Source: Glycomyces buryatensis (lineage in GTDB: Bacteria; Actinomycetota; Actinomycetes; Mycobacteriales; Micromonosporaceae). Taken from it: DNA of 64,000 nt. Below are positions 62,101 through 64,000 of this stretch, one piece after another (positions within the stretch are counted from its first letter, which is position 1; the number at the start of each line of letters is the position of its first letter). The position numbers and the translations under genes are program-made. Where the stretch lies: NCBI RefSeq assembly GCF_004912275.1, contig NZ_STGY01000072.1:91503-155502 (forward strand), in the 5' to 3' direction. Below the pieces are notes generated by a model. It was not told the DNA's origin and ran no database searches. It saw nothing but the letters and a program-made list of their open reading frames with translations.

Positions 62101-62145
62101 TACTCCGGCAACACCAACCAGCGCTTCGCCCGCCAGCGCGTCTAG
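59143..62145 (+). CDS. Secreted GH2 family glycosidase with C-terminal CBM13, atypical acid/base motif
   Basis: A 1000-residue exported protein with a twin-arginine signal (GVRRRSVFVGAAVGAGALA, cleavage near AHAA). Order: GH2 jelly roll (about 45-215), sandwich, TIM barrel (about 340-640), invasin-like Ig domain (about 715-845, LRLTAHTSPEGLVADGTD) and a ricin-type CBM13 (about 860-1000). The nucleophile region is VIIESEYTRDE (Glu531/533). The acid/base motif, normally G-N-E, is G-N-N (461-463) in LFWEAGNNAIT, so the catalytic acid is shifted or lost. Substrate unknown; galactosides or uronides are typical of secreted GH2. Confidence 0.85.
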   Translation: MTLHQSPGVRRRSVFVGAAVGAGALATGTTTLLEASPAHAATPSGRTVYSLNPDWRFIQDNVSGAQSFGFDDSGWDDVSVPHTYNDVDSFDDYITSSGESAVAMQVTWYRKHFTMPEEHRGQKVLLEFEGVRQAATVYVNGADVGLYENGVAPFGFDITDQIRFGAENVIAVKADNTKWRPEESSNMPFQWDSRDFNPEYGGLTRNVRMYVVPATYFTLPLYNGLRTVGTYVYANAFNISGATATINVEPQIRNELNSSRTLSLSAKVIEPDGTVRATIAGPSVTLAGGETRIVPFATSVGDLRFWSPGDPHLYTVEVLISEGDTVVDAHSINTGFRKTTYRGGTSNGGVYINDKYVFLTGYAIRSTNEWAAIGGAVPEWMTEIDGKMIRDSKANLIRWMHIAANPANIRATDKYGIVSIQPAGDKEKDVTGRQWDQRVELMRDVLIYFRNNPSILFWEAGNNAITAAHMRQMVELRKTWDPNGGRGMGCRAISDDPYWGGKECVDAAEWVGTMLNRHYSVYARDRKVIIESEYTRDEAPRRVWDNASPPDYGYKTGPDVTYHLTSEQFAGTHAASTRWEFWGQRIQGPGDRRYSGAAALIWADSNQHGRQYNWECCRMSGRVDAVRIPKESMFTYRVMQNPDPDLHIIGHWTYPSGTRKTMYVMASAPVRRVRLLVNGTQVGDSSSRQQDFLYTFSNITWQSGTITAVGYDANGAEIVRTSKATTGAAAALRLTAHTSPEGLVADGTDIAFFDVEAVDSQGRRMPTHQSRVDFQLTGPGTFLGGFNPRIQRSVHKSYVQTEAGINRVFVRAGRTPGAITLRANATGLTSATAAVESSEFATTDGLVTLIAGESGGPDVPPPTTYYTLVAQHSGKHADIDGISTAAGARLHQWSSTGRSNQQFEFVDAGEGHFKIKARHSGLVLQVASNDSGADITQRADTGAASQHWRLTEHGGGVVSLINRQSGLAMDVWERSTADGARISQWSYSGNTNQRFARQRV

Positions 62146-62176
62146 GGCCTGACCCGAATCCCGACCTCAATGAAGT

Positions 62177-62206
62177 GGGGCCCTGCCGCCTTTGCGGCAG
62201 GGCCCC
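62177..62206. terminator. Bidirectional terminator hairpin
   Basis: Perfect 13-bp arms GGGGCCCTGCCGC (62177-62189) and GCGGCAGGGCCCC (62194-62206) around CTTT, between the convergent GH2 and esterase genes. Confidence 0.75.
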
Positions 62207-62239
62207 GACCATTCGACATCGATCTCCGCTCCAAATAGC

Positions 62240-63742
62240 TCAGCGGAACAGGCTGGCGGGGAACACTTCCTGGGTCCGCAGTTCGCCGAGTACCAGCCGC
62301 GAAAACTCCGTGGCGCCGTGCTCGGACATGTGCGTGTTGTCGCCGGCCTCGTTGGTGAGGAACAGGGCCTTGGATCCCTCCGGGCCGAGCTGCTCCACCA
62401 GCCGCTTGCTGAGCGCGGTCAGGTCGATGAGGTCCACACCCTGCTGCTGGGCGAGCCGGCGCATCTCCGCGGGCAGATCGACGCCGACGCCGTTGACGTG
62501 CAACGCGGTGCCGTTGTTGAGCGTGCCGTCGGAGTTGAACGAGCGGCGGACGACCGGCGTGACGAGCACCGGCGTCCCGCCCTCGGCCCGCACGCCGTCG
62601 ATCAGCCGGGTGAGGTTGGAGCGGAAGGTCGAGGCGTTCGTCTGCTTGTCGTTGTGCCCGAACTGGATGAGCACCACGTCCCCCTCATTGATGAGCGGGC
62701 GCATCGTCGGGAAGAGCCGCGAGTTGGCCAGGAACGAGCCGGAGCTTTCTCCGGAGTCGGCGTAGTTCGCGACCGACAGGCCCTGGGTGAAGAACTGCGG
62801 CAGCTCCTGGCCCCAGCCGGTGTACGGGCGCACATGCTGGTCGCAGACGGTGGAGTCGCCGGCGAGGAAGAGCCGCTGCGACTGGCTGGGGGTCACCGTG
62901 AGATCGCTCAGCCGCGGTGCCGAACCGCCGAAGTACAGGTCGAGACCGGGGCTGCCGGTGCTTCCGGTCGGCTGGCCCTCCGGGTTGCGCACGTTGACGG
63001 TGAAGCTCTCGGTGACCTGCTCCCCGGCGGCGGTCGCCGTCGCCCCGAGCATGGTGCGCCGGGCCTCGGCGGTGACGGTGGTGGACCCGGCCGTGCTGCC
63101 GCCGAGGACGGCGGTGACGTCGTAATTGCCGGGGGCGAGGTCGAAGCGGCAGACGATGGGCGCGGTGCCGGTGCAGTCCTCAAGTCCCCCGCCGGGCTCC
63201 CCGCCGCCCTCGACGGGGATCAGCTGGAACTGCTGGTTCGTACCGCCGTTGGCCGTGTACTGGCTGATCCGGGAGCCCGGGGTGGTCGACTTCTCCCAGA
63301 CGTCGAGTGCCTTGCCCGAGAAGCGGTTCACGAAGGTCGCGTAGCCGCCGCTCTCCTGCACCTGCCACTGCTGGTTGGTGCCGTTCTGGTCGGTGTACTG
63401 CGCGACGGTCGCGCCGTTGTCGGCGCTGCGCCCCCACACGTCCAGCACCTGGTTCGAGTGGCGGGCCTGGATGCGGTAGTAGCCGCTCCCGGAGTCGACG
63501 AACCGGAACTGCTGGTTCTGCGCGTCCGTGCGGTTCGCTTGCACGAGCCCGGCACCGGTCGCAGTCGAGGCGCCCTCGATCTCGAAGACCAGGCCTGAAG
63601 ACCGCGACTGGATGACGTACCAGGCCGATGTGTCCGGCGCCGCCGAGGCGCCGGCGGGGCTGAGGACAAGGAAGGAAACGACCGCCACTGCGGCCGCGAC
63701 GACGGTCGACTGCAGTCGGCGTCGGATCGGGGAAGTTCGCAT
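62240..63742 (-). CDS. Secreted CBM13-SGNH esterase (rhamnogalacturonan acetylesterase-like, CE12)
   Basis: A 500-residue exported protein. Signal peptide 1-35 (ending SAAP); an N-terminal ricin-type CBM13 (about 40-180) with three repeats of the form RHSNQVLDVWGRSADNGATV; a small beta domain (about 190-280); then an SGNH domain with FLAGDSTVCD (nucleophile Ser), FGHNDKQ and DNTHMSEHGA holding the Asp-x-x-His pair. The order D-S-T, G-H-N-D, D-x-T-H-M fits CE12 enzymes that deacetylate pectin or xylan. ATG 63742 has GGAGCAAGC before it; the frame is open to 63844. Confidence 0.9.
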   Translation of the reverse strand: MRTSPIRRRLQSTVVAAAVAVVSFLVLSPAGASAAPDTSAWYVIQSRSSGLVFEIEGASTATGAGLVQANRTDAQNQQFRFVDSGSGYYRIQARHSNQVLDVWGRSADNGATVAQYTDQNGTNQQWQVQESGGYATFVNRFSGKALDVWEKSTTPGSRISQYTANGGTNQQFQLIPVEGGGEPGGGLEDCTGTAPIVCRFDLAPGNYDVTAVLGGSTAGSTTVTAEARRTMLGATATAAGEQVTESFTVNVRNPEGQPTGSTGSPGLDLYFGGSAPRLSDLTVTPSQSQRLFLAGDSTVCDQHVRPYTGWGQELPQFFTQGLSVANYADSGESSGSFLANSRLFPTMRPLINEGDVVLIQFGHNDKQTNASTFRSNLTRLIDGVRAEGGTPVLVTPVVRRSFNSDGTLNNGTALHVNGVGVDLPAEMRRLAQQQGVDLIDLTALSKRLVEQLGPEGSKALFLTNEAGDNTHMSEHGATEFSRLVLGELRTQEVFPASLFR

Positions 63743-64000
63743 GCTTGCTCCATACGTGCTGGGTGGAGTCCGGTGATCCCGCCGGGACGGCGGGCACGCT
63801 GAGCCGGTTTCGTGACCGTGCCGGGCTGCCCGATCCGATTCCATCGATATATCGAATTAGATCGATATAATGCTCACTTCAGCTTAGCCGCAATCACTTT
63901 CGAAAACAACGATCTTCCAACGAGAATCGACGTATTGCCACACGGCCCCGGTCGGCTCGAGGTTCGGCCTCGCCGGCATCGCCGGCATCGGCTAGCGCGC
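63743..64000. promoter_or_regulatory. Upstream region of the CE12-like gene to the window edge
   Basis: A 258-bp stretch with no gene visible. The block 63843-63870 is AT-rich and contains ATCGATAT twice (63843 and 63861), the first inside the palindrome ATCGATATATCGA-like sequence. It probably holds the promoter and an operator for the leftward esterase gene. The last 40 bases are GC-rich with the direct repeat GCCGGCATC. Confidence 0.5.

Noticed and set aside
63950..64000. GCCGGCATC direct repeat at the right edge as a recombination site
   Set aside because: Only two short copies in GC-rich DNA, no integrase or mobile gene in the window.

Overview
The window is a high-GC, gene-dense actinobacterial chromosome segment. 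The evidence is the very strong GC bias at third codon positions, long shadow ORFs opposite real genes, twin-arginine lipoproteins, ricin-type (CBM13) xylanases and streptogrisin-like proteases. It looks like a filamentous soil or plant-litter actinomycete; the genus cannot be fixed from the sequence. I saw no rRNA, tRNA, CRISPR array, insertion sequence or prophage. The window is mostly a plant-polysaccharide degradation and sugar-uptake island interrupted by housekeeping genes.

Region 1 (1-13.4 kb) has two divergent LplABC-like sugar importers. The leftward operon (binding protein, two permeases, GH3 glycosidase, YesL-like DUF624 protein, GH43-like enzyme, then a PhyH-type dioxygenase and a clipped small gene) faces a rightward binding protein plus two permeases across a 647-bp control region. 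Region 2 (13.5-17.4 kb) is a LacZ-type GH2 beta-galactosidase with a divergent AraC regulator. Region 3 (17.5-23.8 kb) looks like an L-fucose/L-fuconate locus: FadR-type regulator, lactonase-like amidohydrolase, L-fuconate dehydratase and a divergent ribose-type ABC importer with a half-size ATPase.

Region 4 (23.9-31.2 kb) is a xylan/arabinoxylan cluster: GH10 xylanase and a GH39-like enzyme, a LacI regulator, a GH62 arabinofuranosidase and a CE1-type esterase. Three of the enzymes carry closely related CBM13 modules. A palindrome of the form CGAAA-S-TTTCG occurs upstream of the GH39-GH10 pair, the GH62 gene and the distant importer of region 1, which suggests one xylan regulon.

Region 5 (31.5-42.1 kb) is mixed: a cupin, a Ro60-like (TROVE plus von Willebrand A) protein translationally coupled to an ARPP-like protein, an unknown protein, a shortened DUF2071 protein, an HExxH secreted protein, DUF4395, a kinase-like phosphotransferase, a LysR/EamA exporter pair, a membrane protein and AlkB. 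The Ro60-like pair is the best candidate for a poorly described system.

Region 6 (42.2-64 kb) returns to carbohydrates: secreted SGNH and GH35-like enzymes under a LacI regulator, a second LacI gene, a six-gene leftward operon (two permeases, binding protein, Gfo/Idh/MocA oxidoreductase, PmoA-like DUF6807, GH43) under a divergent LacI gene with paired operators, then secreted GH16, S1 protease-CBM13, GH2-CBM13 and a CBM13-CE12-like esterase. One permease of the six-gene operon is frameshifted by a 47-bp tandem duplication that could be real or an assembly fault. None of the three LplABC/CUT1-type importers has its own ATPase, so a shared MsiK/MsmX-type ATPase elsewhere is implied.
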